From Penicillium oxalicum (taxonomy: Eukaryota; Ascomycota; Eurotiomycetes; Eurotiales; Aspergillaceae), in the NCBI RefSeq assembly GCF_001723175.1, contig NC_064655.1, positions 3,596,001-3,660,000 of the forward strand: a stretch of DNA of 64,000 nucleotides. Reading direction: 5' to 3'. The notes beneath the pieces are model-generated. The model did not search any database, was not told the DNA's origin, and saw nothing but the letters and a program-made list of their open reading frames with translations. The position numbers were made by a program, and so were the translations under genes. Below, in pieces: positions 54,052-64,000 of the stretch (position 1 is its first letter; every line of letters starts with the position of its first letter).

Positions 54052-56192
54052 ATGGTCGCTCGAGGCACGAAGACTACAATGCAGCCATTGCGTGCAACGA
54101 CTCGGAAGCAGCCGCAAAAACGCGAGCGGGATGAGTCGCCGGTGACGCCATTGAAGCGTCGTCGGACGCAGCTCTCACCAACTGGGTCCTCGAAAACACC
54201 AGCGTCTGCACAAATCGAGTACACAGCCACTCCCTTATCAGGACTTCGAACTAGAGAGCAACTCGACCGATATTATGAAAACGTCAAACGGGACGAACAG
54301 CGAATTCTGGAAGTGAAGAGCAAGTTGGGAATCTTGCGCGGGGAGATGGACGCGGAACCGGAAAGCTCACCCGAGGAATCATCCGAATCGACCTCCATAG
54401 GCACGAAAAAAGCAATCAAACTGATGGAGAAAATTGTCGCGAACAGCCAATTGATCGAAGATCTCGAGGAGGAACGGCGACTGGTCCCTCCCAAACCACG
54501 AGGACCTACACGCGTGAACCAAGACGGTGTTGCGAAATCCCGGAAGAAAGAAAAAACGCAACGTGAAAAACTAAGAGACAATATTCGAGCGTCTCGCAGG
54601 CGAATCGCATACGCATGGGACATTCTTGCATCGGCGGGGATAGTCAATGAACCGGAATTGGATTCGAGCAACAATCGAAACGTCAATGCGGACAACACAC
54701 CATCCCGAATTCCTTCTCCAGACCGCTCAGCGAGACTCGCCAGGCAAGCTCGGACTTCGGCCAGAGATTTGGTGGAGAAGCCAAACAACGAGCCGGTTCT
54801 TCCAACGGGTGGCAGGCCAATTGCTCGGTCGACCAAGTCCTCTGTTTCTCCTGAGCAAAGTCCGCCAGATACAAATCCAGTTCTTGGGCCCGAGACCGCG
54901 CGAGAGCAATCTCCTGTTGAAAAGAACGCAAAGCAATCTCAGCTCGAACAACGGGGGAAACGTGCACTGAGCGCACGGCTCAAGAGGCCCAAGGTAGCTC
55001 TATCTCAAAGGTAAGTTCTCCACGGATATAATCTGACACGAAAGCTACTGACAACTTCGGGCAGATCTACACATCGCACCGGTCGATCAATCTACTCTCC
55101 GGACTCTGTCGACACTGACGACGAGCAGCAATCTGCGGAAGAAGAGCTGTCTGAGAAAGAACAACGGCCCGAGCAAGAGGAGCAGCATACAAATGTACCC
55201 AGAGAGGCGACTTCTTCAGAAGTCGAAGAATCGGCTGGCCCAACGGCGCCAACGACCCCGAGCATAGCAGAGCAAACAGATGAGGAGATTCAAGAGACCC
55301 CTCCTAAGCAATTGTCAGTGAATCAGCTTAGTAATTTACTTGTGTGAGTATTGGCACTAATGATCCATGTAGGCCTCGGAATGAACCTATTGACAAAAAG
55401 CCCGGAAATAATAGCTCGACAAATGACAAAATTGAAGAGGAAAGTGAGGACAACCGTATCTATGGAGCCATCAAGTCCAAACCAGCTTCCTCGACAGCCG
55501 ATCTCTCCACACAAAGTACGGGAAAGGACAGGACACCCAAAACCAGTGAAGCTGGTGAAGATGCGGAGGAAAAGATGAATGGAGAAGGAGGCGATGATGA
55601 CGAAGAAAGCTCGGAGGGTGAGGAAAGCACAGAGAGCGATGGCTCCGAGAACGAAGATGACGATGATGAACGTGTCGCAGCTCAGCTGGAGAGGGAAGAT
55701 GATATCCTGGATCACGCGGCCGAAGCCTTGTCTGAGAGTATCAACCTCGAAGAAGAACAAGACGCAGAATCTCCTCAAAGCACAAAGGCACAAGATTCCG
55801 CGGTGAAAGTTGAAGGCGAGCCTAATGAGAGCCCGGTGCCCGCGTCGGCTCGTCCTCTCGAATCGCCCAGGAGCGCCAACGTGACCCATGTGAGCAATAC
55901 AGAGCAAGGTCATTCCTCCGTCAGACCCTCTGGTTCTCAGCCATCACAAGTATCACCACCGCCTCAAGAACCTCCGTCCTCCCGGCCCAGCGCTGGCTTG
56001 TTTGAGCGCATGAACGGAATACACACTTCAGGCTCCTTTGAGGCCATGATGGCCAATCTCAGGCAAGCGGCAGCGGAGAGACAACGGCAAGCGGAGTTGG
56101 CAGGCCCGATCGATGACTCGTCAACTTCGGATTCGTCTGACGATGACTCTATGCCATACTGGTCCCCGGAACCGGAAGCCAAACCTTCATAG
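54052..56192 (+). CDS. Uncharacterised acidic coiled-coil protein, probably nuclear
   Basis: Three exons, 54052-55010, 55065-55313 and 55373-56192, give 675 residues. The introns are 54 and 59 nt; the second has a less usual GTCAGT donor but a good CACTAATGA branch. No enzyme motif is visible. From the N-terminus: a basic segment with likely nuclear localisation signals (KQPQKRERDE, LKRRRTQ); a coiled coil around LDRYYENVKRDEQRILEVKSK; a second basic helical stretch (KSRKKEKTQREKLRDNIRASRRR); a long disordered region; a very acidic tract (EEEKMNGEGGDDDEESSEGE-like, near 55560-55670); and a short helical motif near the end (GSFEAMMANLRQAAAERQRQAEL). The pattern suits a chromatin or nucleolar adaptor, but I do not recognise it and assign no function. 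The ATG at 54052 is the first in frame. Confidence 0.75.
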
Positions 56193-56742
56193 GATAATCA
56201 TATTGCGGAACTACGGCTTGTCTCGATTAAGAAGCCGCCTGGAGCGTTGAACGGCTCGACTCGCCTCTTCGTTCTTACCTGTCAGCTGTCTCTGTGAGAT
56301 GTCTTGGAGTCCATCAATAACATGCTCAATTGCAACTTTCTCTCACGGTCAGGTAATCTAGCACGCACTTCCCTCGGTAGACAATGCTCGTAGCCAAGAC
56401 CTAGGGTTTTTGGTGAGCAGCGTAGAACACTCTCAAAAGAGAGACCTGCCCATCACACGCAAAGAAGGCAGTACCAATTTCTTGAACTCTCGATTTTGTT
56501 TTGGCGAGAACTCCATATCGCCTATCGGTTCTTTTGGTGCCTGAGGCGGTCATCGGAGGTTCTCTCGGAAGCTCGATCTCCAGTTTCTCAGGAGGGCGCT
56601 GGTGAGAAAGACACTCATGTGGTCTTTTCCCCAAATGAATAATGACAGAGAGAGAGATGGGTTGACCGCGGCTTTGCAGGATCTCCTGAACTGATACCTT
56701 TCCTGTCCACTCCAGGACCCTTTCTGCCTCTATTTTGGCGCC
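56193..56742. other. Intergenic, 0.55 kb
   Basis: The promoter and leader of the GT69 gene. Nothing else is seen. Confidence 0.4.
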
Positions 56743-58302
56743 ATGTCAGCTCGTTTGTTGCACCCAGACGAGTACGAGCTGGCCTCGCGATCGTCGGCCG
56801 ACACGGACGGCACCTTCAATCTCGACGATGATGATTTCGAGTCTCAAACCCCAGCCACATCAAGACTCAGGTATCGGCGAAAACCGTGGCTCACTCGGCT
56901 ATTCTCGCCATCTGGATATCGACAGTTGAAGTCCCATGCGCGACCGATTTTCCTTCGCTCCGCTCGTTCAAGCTGCGTGCCTCGCTTCTGCGCTCGTCGA
57001 CGATGCTGCGGCCTTCATATTGTTCTCGGGGTTGTACTGGGCTTGGTCGCATTCGCCTCTATCTTCTTCCCTTCATACACCCACCCTCCCGGACATTATG
57101 CGACGCTGCGACAGTCGGCATTGGACGGGAATATCGCTGGGCGGGGAAACCCACTTAACCAGAAAGTATTCATCGCTGCAAGTCTCTACGATCGAGGGGG
57201 CGATCTCGCTCGGGGCCAGTGGGGTACGCAGCTACTACAGCTCATCGACTTGCTTGGTCCGAAAAATGTGTTTGTAAGCATATATGAGAATGACAGCGGG
57301 AAAGAAGGTGGTGCGGCACTGCGTGAACTGGAGCAACAAATCCCGTGCGCCAAGTCGATTGTCTTTGAAGAGCATCTGGACCTCAAGACCATCCCGTCGA
57401 TCATTTTACCCGGAGGTGAGACGCGTACACCGCGCATCGAATATCTCGCGGAGCTTCGCAACCGAGCTCTTAAGCCGATCAACGACCATCCCGAGACTCG
57501 GTACGACAAACTCCTTTACTTGAACGATATCTTTTACGATCCCATTGACGCTCTGCAACTCTTGTTCTCAACAAACCTGAATGAAGCAGGAGAGTCGCAG
57601 TACCGCGCAGCGTGCGCCGTCGACTTTGATAACCCTTTCAAATTTTATGACACCTATGCCACACGCGACCTGGAGGGATACTCAATGGGATTACCGTTCT
57701 TCCCGTGGTTCTCCAGTGCGGGCGATGCTGCCAGTCGCTCCGACGTACTGCACGGGAAGGATGCCGTCCGAGTCCGGAGCTGTTGGGGTGGCATGGTGGC
57801 CTTCGACGCCAAATACTTTCAAGACCCATTGCCGGGTGGCACGACTCCAGCACGATTCCGCTCAACCTCCGAGCTATTTTGGGAAGGCTCTGAATGCTGT
57901 CTCATTCATGCTGATCTGAAAGATCCCCAAGCCGGCCTCGACGGGGTCACCGCTACGGGCATCTACATGAACCCATACATCCGAGTTGCATATGACCAAC
58001 GCACTCTTTCATGGCTCTGGATCACCCGGCGATGGGAGCGTCTGTACTCGCTGATTCACAATATCGGCAATCATCTGGTGGGGTTACCATGGTATAATCC
58101 TCGTCGAGCCGAGGTGACGGGCGCGCGAGTTGAGGAAACCGTCTGGGTCCCCGACGGCAACCACGATGGTGGAGGTTCTTTCCAGACAATCGCGCGTACC
58201 GCTGGAAACGATGGTTATTGTGGACATCGAAGTCAACAAGTCATTGTTGAGAACCGTAAGCCTGGCCAAAAAGGGTTCGAGAATGTCCCGGTGCCATCAT
58301 GA
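56743..58302 (+). CDS. GT69-family (CAP59/CMT1-like) mannosyltransferase-type protein
   Basis: A single exon of 519 residues. It is a type II Golgi membrane protein with a long acidic then basic cytosolic tail, one membrane helix at about residues 91-110 (LHIVLGVVLGLVAFASIFFP) and a lumenal catalytic region. VFIAASLYDRGGDL, NVFVSIYENDSGKEG and the Asp-containing strand KLLYLNDIFYDPIDAL (ND at 261-262) are the CAP59/CMT1 (alpha-1,3-mannosyltransferase) hallmarks. CAVDFDNPFKFYDTYATRDLEG and RVRSCWGGMVAFDAKYF follow in the known order. In Cryptococcus these proteins build capsule. In this moulds-type genome the acceptor is unknown, perhaps a wall or glycolipid mannan. No intron is needed; the ATG at 56743 is the first in frame. 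Confidence 0.9.
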   Translation: MSARLLHPDEYELASRSSADTDGTFNLDDDDFESQTPATSRLRYRRKPWLTRLFSPSGYRQLKSHARPIFLRSARSSCVPRFCARRRCCGLHIVLGVVLGLVAFASIFFPSYTHPPGHYATLRQSALDGNIAGRGNPLNQKVFIAASLYDRGGDLARGQWGTQLLQLIDLLGPKNVFVSIYENDSGKEGGAALRELEQQIPCAKSIVFEEHLDLKTIPSIILPGGETRTPRIEYLAELRNRALKPINDHPETRYDKLLYLNDIFYDPIDALQLLFSTNLNEAGESQYRAACAVDFDNPFKFYDTYATRDLEGYSMGLPFFPWFSSAGDAASRSDVLHGKDAVRVRSCWGGMVAFDAKYFQDPLPGGTTPARFRSTSELFWEGSECCLIHADLKDPQAGLDGVTATGIYMNPYIRVAYDQRTLSWLWITRRWERLYSLIHNIGNHLVGLPWYNPRRAEVTGARVEETVWVPDGNHDGGGSFQTIARTAGNDGYCGHRSQQVIVENRKPGQKGFENVPVPS

Positions 58303-58649
58303 CACCAACCGGGCAGAACAGGCGCGTCTCCGAGACGTTACCTAGACTCGGAGCTATCTTGTTTTTCTTCTTCCTTTGTGTGGATATTAGTGTACATAAT
58401 TTTCCCATTATGGAGTGTTAGGCTGTGGATAGAACATGTGTGATGTATACTACCTACTGTTGATATGTATGATATTGCCCAGGGTCGCTCTCCACATTCA
58501 GCCATTCAACCAATACAATGATCACTTGGTTTGAATTTGATGTACTGCCCGAGGTGTTGACATCCCATCTCGGCTGAGGTTACGATATCAAATATCGAGT
58601 TGACACTGGACCCTACTATATCAAAAGTCAACATATACACCATGAACTA

Positions 58650-58680
58650 GGTAGGTCCTATTGGCCACTTGGTACCTACC
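58650..58680. repeat. Inverted repeat in the MRI1 promoter region
   Basis: GGTAGGT (58650-58656) and ACCTACC (58674-58680) are perfect 7-base arms around a 17-base spacer, about 290 bases before the MRI1 ATG. The arms could bind a dimeric factor. There is no functional evidence beyond symmetry. Confidence 0.4.
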
Positions 58681-58920
58681 GGAACCCCGGAAATTGAATA
58701 ATGATCTTTCCAATTCCATACAGTGGAGAGTCATAAATTGGTTTTTTGCAACACTGGCATACAGTAGATATCTTCTACCTGGATTGGAATGATCTCCAGC
58801 CATTTCGGGCTGTACCGCAAGGGCGGGAACGTTTTGGCCTCAGGCATAAACTACACTTCCGGCGGGGCGCATTTCCCAGATGCCGCGGGGCTCGAGAAGA
58901 GGAACAAGGAAAAAAATACG

Positions 58921-58931
58921 TATATATATAT
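58921..58931. promoter_or_regulatory. TATA-like run close to MRI1 start
   Basis: TATATATATAT ends 38 bases before the ATG at 58970. This is close for a TATA box unless the leader is very short, so it may instead be leader sequence. Confidence 0.25.
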
Positions 58932-58969
58932 CTGACAAGATAAATCCACCATTCGACCTCCTGTCAGCT

Positions 58970-60221
58970 ATGCTACAAGCAATCAAATATGACCAGGGAC
59001 ACCTGGAGATCCTGGACCAGCTGCAACTCCCCTTCGTCGAAAAATACATCCCGATTCAGACCGCGGAAGATGGATGGAATGCGATCAAGGACATGAAGGT
59101 CCGAGGCGCTCCCGCCATCGCGATTGTCGCCATGCTGGCGCTTGCCTCTGAGCTGCATGCCCTTCAGTCTGCAGACAAGATCCCTGATTCACCACAGGAG
59201 GCCGAAACGTTGATTGCGCAGAAGCTGGAATACCTGGTCACCAGTCGCCCGACTGCGGTGAACCTGGCCGATGCGGCACGAAAGCTTGGGGCTGTGGTCA
59301 CGACACAGGCTGGACAAGTGGGAGCCATGGGCCCGACTGTGGTGGCGGCGTTTATGCGCGGCGCAGAGGAGATGATGGGCAAGGACTTGGATGACAACCA
59401 GCGCATCGGCCATCACGGGGCGGAATGGATCATGGCGAATGCGACCAAGGGCGGTTCTGATGTGGCCGTCTTGACGCACTGCAATACGGGGTATGCTTTG
59501 CTTTCTCACAACTGCTTGGAGACCGACGATACCGAGGCAGGTTCACATTGACGTTGGCTAACACTGGGTTTGATTATCATGCAGCTCTCTTGCCACGTCC
59601 GGCTACGGCACTGCTCTGGGTGTTATCCGCTCCCTCTTCTCCAAGAACGTTCTACGTCACGCCTACTGCTCCGAGACCAGACCCTACAATCAAGGCTCCC
59701 GCTTAACCGCCTTTGAATTGGTTCACGACAAGATTCCCGCTACTCTGATCACGGATTCCATGGCCGCGGCCCTGCTGGCAGATCCCAAGGCCGGCGTCAA
59801 CGCTATCGTGGTGGGCGCGGACCGGGTGGCCGCCAACGGAGACACGGCCAACAAGATTGGCACCTACAGCCTCGCAGTTCTAGCCAAGTACCACGGAGTC
59901 AAGTTCCTGGTTGCGGCGCCACGCACCACCATTGATCTGGCAACCAAATCCGGCAACGAGATCGTGATCGAGCAACGTCCGGCCGCTGAAATGATCAACA
60001 TCAAGGGCCCTCGCGCGGGAGCCCCCGCGATCGATGGCAATGTGACCTTGGAGACGGTCTGCATTGCCGCTCCAGGAATCAATGTGTGGAACCCATCCTT
60101 TGACATCACGCCAGCTGCCTTGATTGATGGCATTATCACGGAGGTGGGCGTGGTCGAAAAGGGATCGGATGGCCTCTTCCACATGGATGTTCTGTTCAAT
60201 GGCTCGGCTCCTCAGGCTTGA
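58970..60221 (+). CDS. mri1: Methylthioribose-1-phosphate isomerase
   Basis: Two exons, 58970-59490 and 59585-60221, give 385 residues. It converts methylthioribose-1-phosphate to methylthioribulose-1-phosphate in the methionine salvage pathway, in the cytosol. The 94-nt intron (GTATGC...CATGCAG, branch GGCTAACAC) cuts the active-site motif [18 protein letters not shown], which contains catalytic C171. The catalytic Asp is D253 in [19 protein letters not shown]. The N-terminus [21 protein letters not shown] and the block [17 protein letters not shown] are typical. Length matches the fungal family. Its last 26 coding bases overlap the end of a gene on the other strand (60196-60678). Confidence 0.96.
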
Positions 60222-60678
60222 CCTGACCCGGAGATGACGTTGACGTTGACTTGGCATCCCCCGAAGTTGCGCTCTCCTTTGTAGTTTGTGGCGATGCAGT
60301 TTGAGCCTCGAAAAACGCTAGCAATTCGTCCATCTTGCCCTCAATGGCGCTCAGGTTTCTCTCCAGCTCGGACGCAGTCTGTTCCCCCCTAGATGACCAA
60401 AGTTAGACAGCCATGGTCACGTTCAAATACATATGGAGCGAGGAGCAATACTTCGCTATATCGGCAAGGGCCTAGACAGCAAGCGGAACACCGTTAGTAA
60501 TGTTGATTGTCTCGTAAGTCGCACCCATTACTGGCAGTGGGGGTGCCATGGTATGCTTCGCCATGTTGACGATACCCCAAGAACCTCCTCGGTCCTCTGA
60601 CCCAATATGAATCCCACCGATGGACGTGAAGTGGCTCACCTGTGCAAGGCCAAACTCATCGCCATTATTCTGAGGCAT
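60196..60678 (-). CDS. Small coiled-coil protein, 83 residues, overlapping MRI1
   Basis: Three exons on the minus strand: 60678-60640, 60471-60452 (only 20 nt) and 60388-60196. The introns are 168 and 63 nt, both with GT...AG ends (GTGAGC...GTCTAG and GTATTG...ATCTAG). Splicing gives [20 protein letters not shown] followed by [20 protein letters not shown], a smooth heptad-like helix of about 45 residues, then a polar Ser/Thr/Pro tail ending PEEPSH. The frame closes exactly at 84 codons. If unspliced, the first exon runs to a stop at 60472. I do not recognise the family; it resembles small helical subunits of larger complexes (kinetochore or vesicle-tethering types), but that is inference. 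The stop lies inside the MRI1 coding region, so the two coding ends overlap by 26 bases. Confidence 0.65.
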
Positions 60679-61783
60679 TTTGAAAGATGGTGAGAGATAG
60701 TGCTCGCTGTGTTGTACAACGGCACGAAGGTGGGATGGTCGGAACAGGCGCTACCACGCTTGTGCCTGGGTGCCATTGATGCCTCAGGCCAACGAACCTT
60801 TTGTTCTCTCCAACGAGTGACGGTGACCTTCTACGAAACCACACTCACCACCCTCACTGCCAACACCTCAGTCGTGAGTTCTGCAGGAGCAGCGAAATCA
60901 GGAGAGGCCAGCCAAGCTTTTGACTTCATTCGGCGAGACTGCGGTGAGACCGGTCTATATGAGGACTAGACCGTCCGCCTACGGTCTACTTGCAGTGGCA
61001 TGGCTGCTTTTCTCAGCGTCATTGAATGGTCCACTGGGAACTCAGGAGGACCTCCAGTTTGAGTTATGCATATGTAGTACGACGTGGTGCATGTGAGATA
61101 GAAAGCTCCGACCTTTCCCTAACTCTGCAATAGTAGCTTCTGGCCCGGTACGAGTTCCTACAGTGACATACTTGACCGCCCTATATGCCGCCCTCGTTGA
61201 ATTGTCTCAACCTTCAGGAGGACGCTCCTACTTTCCTATCTAGGAAGGTGAGACTTGGGAAAGCTGTGGACGTACGTCCCAGACAGACCCGAGCATTGTT
61301 CAGTGGGGGAGACCGTCGACTCTTGTCGCGCGTAGCAGCAGAATCATTATTCATTCGTGGAATTTGGCCAAGATCGCAAAGACGAATACGGATACAGTAT
61401 ATCTCTCGGAGGATTGTGCTCGGCTCGTCGTGTTGTGTGTCCATGGCATCTTATATGTGTATGGGCCCAGAATCAGCATACTGGAATTTCAGGTCCGCTC
61501 CAATAGCAGGCGCAAGATCAAAAAGAAAACAGGATTGCAATCGTGGGTGGGTTGGATCGTCGCGGATACAGCTGCTCCACGCGCGCAAGGGATGAAGGGA
61601 TTCGTTCCAGCCAAGAGCTATTGACTCGCGTTGCTGAGAATGGAATGCAATAATCAACATTGCTATCAAGGGTCGTCGGATCGCATATAACTTGATTCCT
61701 TGCCCTCGATCTCGTTGATGGCATCTCGATCAACCTGTGCCTCATCTGTCTCTCCTTTGCATCACGCTTTCCTTCCGTTGAAA
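60679..61783. other. Intergenic, 1.1 kb
   Basis: No supported gene. Two short plus-strand frames (60700-60969 and 61185-61595) have no motifs. Confidence 0.4.
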
Positions 61784-62857
61784 ATGCACGTCCAAACCAC
61801 CTGGGTTGCCCTCCTGGCCACCCTTCCCACTGCGTTTGCTTTCTGGCCCACCTACTATTCCCAGAATGCCAACAATGCCAACAACGTCGGCAGTGTCAAC
61901 AGTGTCAACCCTCACAGCAATGACGAGCCCAATGTAACGATCGAGACGGTGTTCCAGTTCCCCAACAATGGCTCCTGGATCGTCAACTTGGTCGAGCGCC
62001 GCGATGGAAGCCTCCTGTTGACCCGGTTGGACACCCCCGAAGTTTGGTCTCTTGATCCTGCCACCGGAACCGCGGAGCTTGTCCACAGCTTCCCCATGGT
62101 CACCAGCTGCTTCGGCATCAGCGAGATCGAGGACGACGTGTTCGCGGTCGTGATCGGTAACTTCTCCTCCACGACCTACCAGCCCACCCCGGGATCTTTC
62201 GTCGTGCAAAAGATCGACTTTTCCAACGCGGCGGCGCGAACAGAGGGGGCAAATGCCGGCCATACCGTCTCCGAGATCGCCGCCATCCCGGAGGCCGTCG
62301 CTTTGAACGGTATGACCAGCTTCACCCGGGAGTCTCACTTGGTCTTGATTGCGGACAGTCCCGTGGGTCTTGGCTGGAAGCTGAACACGCAGAGCGGCGA
62401 GTACTCGGTGGCACTGAACAACACCAAGCTTCGTCCTGCAGAGGGCCAGGCTCTGCCCTTGGGAGTCAACGGTCTCAAGGTTCTTAACGACTACGTCTAC
62501 TACTCCAGCACGACCCGTATGGAATTCGGCCGTGTCAAGGTCAACTCAGAGGCGATGCCGGTTGGTGACTATGAGACTATCGCCAGTGGATTCCTGCCCG
62601 ATAACTTTGATGTTGCCTCCGATGGCACAGCCTATATCGCGACCGATCCCCAGAACTCGGTCGTCCGCATCACTCCTTCTGGTCAGATCGCCCTCGTGGG
62701 TGGTGGTCAACTCTCCACGCAAATGCCCGGTGCGACATCTTGCCGTCTTACCAGTGATGAAAAGACCGTCTATGTCGGTACCAGCGGTGGTCAGGTTGCT
62801 CCTGTCCTGGGTCAATTTATGGAGCCCGCCAAGGTTGTGAAGATCACTTTCAACTAA
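61784..62857 (+). CDS. Secreted SMP-30/gluconolactonase-like beta-propeller protein
   Basis: A single exon of 357 residues. The ATG at 61784 starts a clear signal peptide (MHVQTTWVALLATLPTAFAF). Upstream in-frame codons are ignored because they bury this signal. After an Asn-rich stretch (NANNANNVGSVNSVN), the protein has regularly spaced strand units such as SLLLTRLDTPEVWSLDP, GVNGLKVLNDYVYYSST and NFDVASDGTAYIATDPQNSV. These fit a six-bladed SMP-30-like propeller. Potential N-glycosylation sites are present (NVT, NFS, NGS). A role as lactonase or extracellular binding protein is possible; the catalytic metal ligands cannot be confirmed by eye. Confidence 0.85.
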   Translation: MHVQTTWVALLATLPTAFAFWPTYYSQNANNANNVGSVNSVNPHSNDEPNVTIETVFQFPNNGSWIVNLVERRDGSLLLTRLDTPEVWSLDPATGTAELVHSFPMVTSCFGISEIEDDVFAVVIGNFSSTTYQPTPGSFVVQKIDFSNAAARTEGANAGHTVSEIAAIPEAVALNGMTSFTRESHLVLIADSPVGLGWKLNTQSGEYSVALNNTKLRPAEGQALPLGVNGLKVLNDYVYYSSTTRMEFGRVKVNSEAMPVGDYETIASGFLPDNFDVASDGTAYIATDPQNSVVRITPSGQIALVGGGQLSTQMPGATSCRLTSDEKTVYVGTSGGQVAPVLGQFMEPAKVVKITFN

Positions 62858-63942
62858 GTCGGAGGATTTTTATGACGACGTGGGAAAATGAGAAATGTGA
62901 AGCTCATGTGAAATGCTTACACTCAATGGCGGCATGTTCGAATTTCGTGGAATACCATCCAACTGGTAAGGAAAAAGACTTTTCTGTTTCTTAAAATAAT
63001 TTAATCTTATATCGTGTCTTTTATTGGGACCGTCATGACCATTTGCATCTCCTTGCCAGCATCTTCAATAATGGATCGATATGTGCCTCATTTTACCAAC
63101 ATTGATACGAAGTATCCATATAAGTCTCAGTGTCACCCGATGCGGTCGAAGCTAAAACACCGATGCAAGACACTGGAAAACACACGGTGTTGTCCAAACT
63201 GAGTTTTGTTGGGCAGACGGCCTTGAGATAAAGCGCTTTTCTTCCTGCCAGCGGTCTTGAACGCAAACCGACTGGAGAACTTGGCCACTGCATCAATCAA
63301 ATATGAATATTTCGTGCCCCTTTGAAGCTTTCCTTGCACCTCCCACCAGATCACGAATACTCACGTATCTAATTTATCATCATTCTAAACCCGAGGATAC
63401 TGCAGTGCGTCCGGCAGAAGTTTTTAATTTTTCAAAAGAAAACGAGCGTTTCTCTTTGACAGAAACCAATTATATTTATTCGCTCAAAACCACTCGACCA
63501 ACCAGCACAGAAATACATTGAAGAAATTGACTGGAGCATTTGATCATCCTAATTCACTCTCGAGTCAATGCGCATAATGGAGCCCATTGGTCTTTACATG
63601 CGAAGTTTGGCTTGCTTTGCTTGGAAAACAGTAGAGTGGAATCGATGGGCTAAACTGCCTAGGTTTGGAGGTTTGATGGTCTGGAACTGAAGCTCTTCCT
63701 CGACTTATCCTCTGTCTGCCACTCATGACTCCAGATTTGAGGTGAAATCCACTTTATAAGCGTCTAAATCCATGTTGTCAAATAAACTGACAAATCATTC
63801 GTTGCTCTAGTATAGTACAGTATGAACACATCATCTGTTCGTACAAAAAGAAAAGCATTCGAGGCATCGAATCAACAAGGAATTGTCGATCAAATATACC
63901 TGGCAAGGATCAATTCATGTAGACCTTTGGGCAAAGGACACA
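62858..63942. other. Intergenic, 1.1 kb
   Basis: No gene is seen. The stretch is AT-rich relative to the coding regions. Confidence 0.4.
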
Positions 63943-64000
63943 TTAGCGGCCGAACTTGTCAAACCAGCCGGAATCACGGGCTCTTCGCTGTTCACGAGCT
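63943..64000 (-). CDS. Possible C-terminal end of a gene running off the window
   Basis: On the minus strand the last 58 bases read ...AREQRRARDSGWFDKFGR and then TAA at 63945-63943. The basic, Arg-rich helix ending in WFDKFGR looks like a genuine protein tail, but only 18 codons are visible, so chance cannot be excluded. Confidence 0.3.
   Translation of the reverse strand, partial: AREQRRARDSGWFDKFGR

Larger units (their letters stand above)
58303..58969. other. Intergenic, 0.67 kb, upstream of MRI1
   Basis: The MRI1 promoter, with an inverted repeat and a TATA-like element (separate entries). Confidence 0.4.

Noticed and set aside
1..64000. Secondary-metabolite cluster, transposon or CRISPR
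   Set aside because: No backbone enzyme, transposase, reverse transcriptase, terminal repeats or spaced repeats were seen; nearby transporter and regulator genes are not clustered with tailoring enzymes.

Overview
The window looks like a chromosomal segment of a filamentous ascomycete, most likely a Eurotiomycete of the Penicillium/Aspergillus type. I base this on many 53-168 nt spliceosomal introns with GTRNGT donors and CTRAY-like branch points, lone genes on either strand without operons, and the gene set: a SconB/Met30-type F-box/WD40 protein, a GH71 mutanase with CBM24-like modules, a Trk potassium transporter, a CAP59-family transferase, Las1 and a Zn2Cys6 regulator. Exon boundaries below were worked out by hand from frame continuity and splice signals. 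No search was run, so names are family-level.

Layout. 1-16 kb is sparse: a HAD phosphatase (992-1693), an unknown F-box-like protein (4151-5404), an unknown membrane-anchored or secreted protein (5532-6685, minus), a GH71 alpha-1,3-glucanase whose C-terminal half is cut off by stops and a frameshift (8747-12209), and a small secreted PAN-like protein (14939-15445). 16-28 kb: a fungal transcription-factor-like protein without a zinc cluster (16707-18496), a decayed kinase (about 19682-20469), a PPOX-like flavoprotein (22155-23112), the rRNA-processing nuclease Las1 (23867-25339) and a nine-exon glyoxalase II (25980-27372). 28-41 kb: a DUF1275 membrane protein with long poly-C runs on both sides (28610-29526), a SconB-like protein (31713-33769), a GT8 GNT1-like transferase (34720-36034), an M20 amidohydrolase (37347-38618) and a frameshifted GH16 glucanase (39024-40234, minus). 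41-64 kb: TRK1 (41824-44395, minus), a Leu3/War1-like Zn2Cys6 regulator (46056-48609, minus), a 7TM-RGS protein (51129-53061), an acidic coiled-coil nuclear-type protein (54052-56192), a GT69/CAP59 mannosyltransferase-like protein (56743-58302), MRI1 of the methionine salvage pathway (58970-60221), a tiny coiled-coil gene overlapping its 3' end (60196-60678, minus) and a secreted beta-propeller protein (61784-62857).

Themes. Several genes act at the cell surface or in glycan metabolism (GH71, GH16, GT8, GT69). Two touch sulfur/methionine metabolism (SconB-like, MRI1), but they lie 25 kb apart and do not form a cluster. There is no PKS, NRPS or terpene backbone gene. I see no transposon, CRISPR, tRNA or rRNA. 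The most notable signals are the C-terminal decay of the mutanase, single-base insertions in C runs in both wall glucanases, an overlapping convergent gene with a 20-nt microexon, tandem splice acceptors at a polyalanine tract, and a diverged WD repeat in the SconB-like protein.
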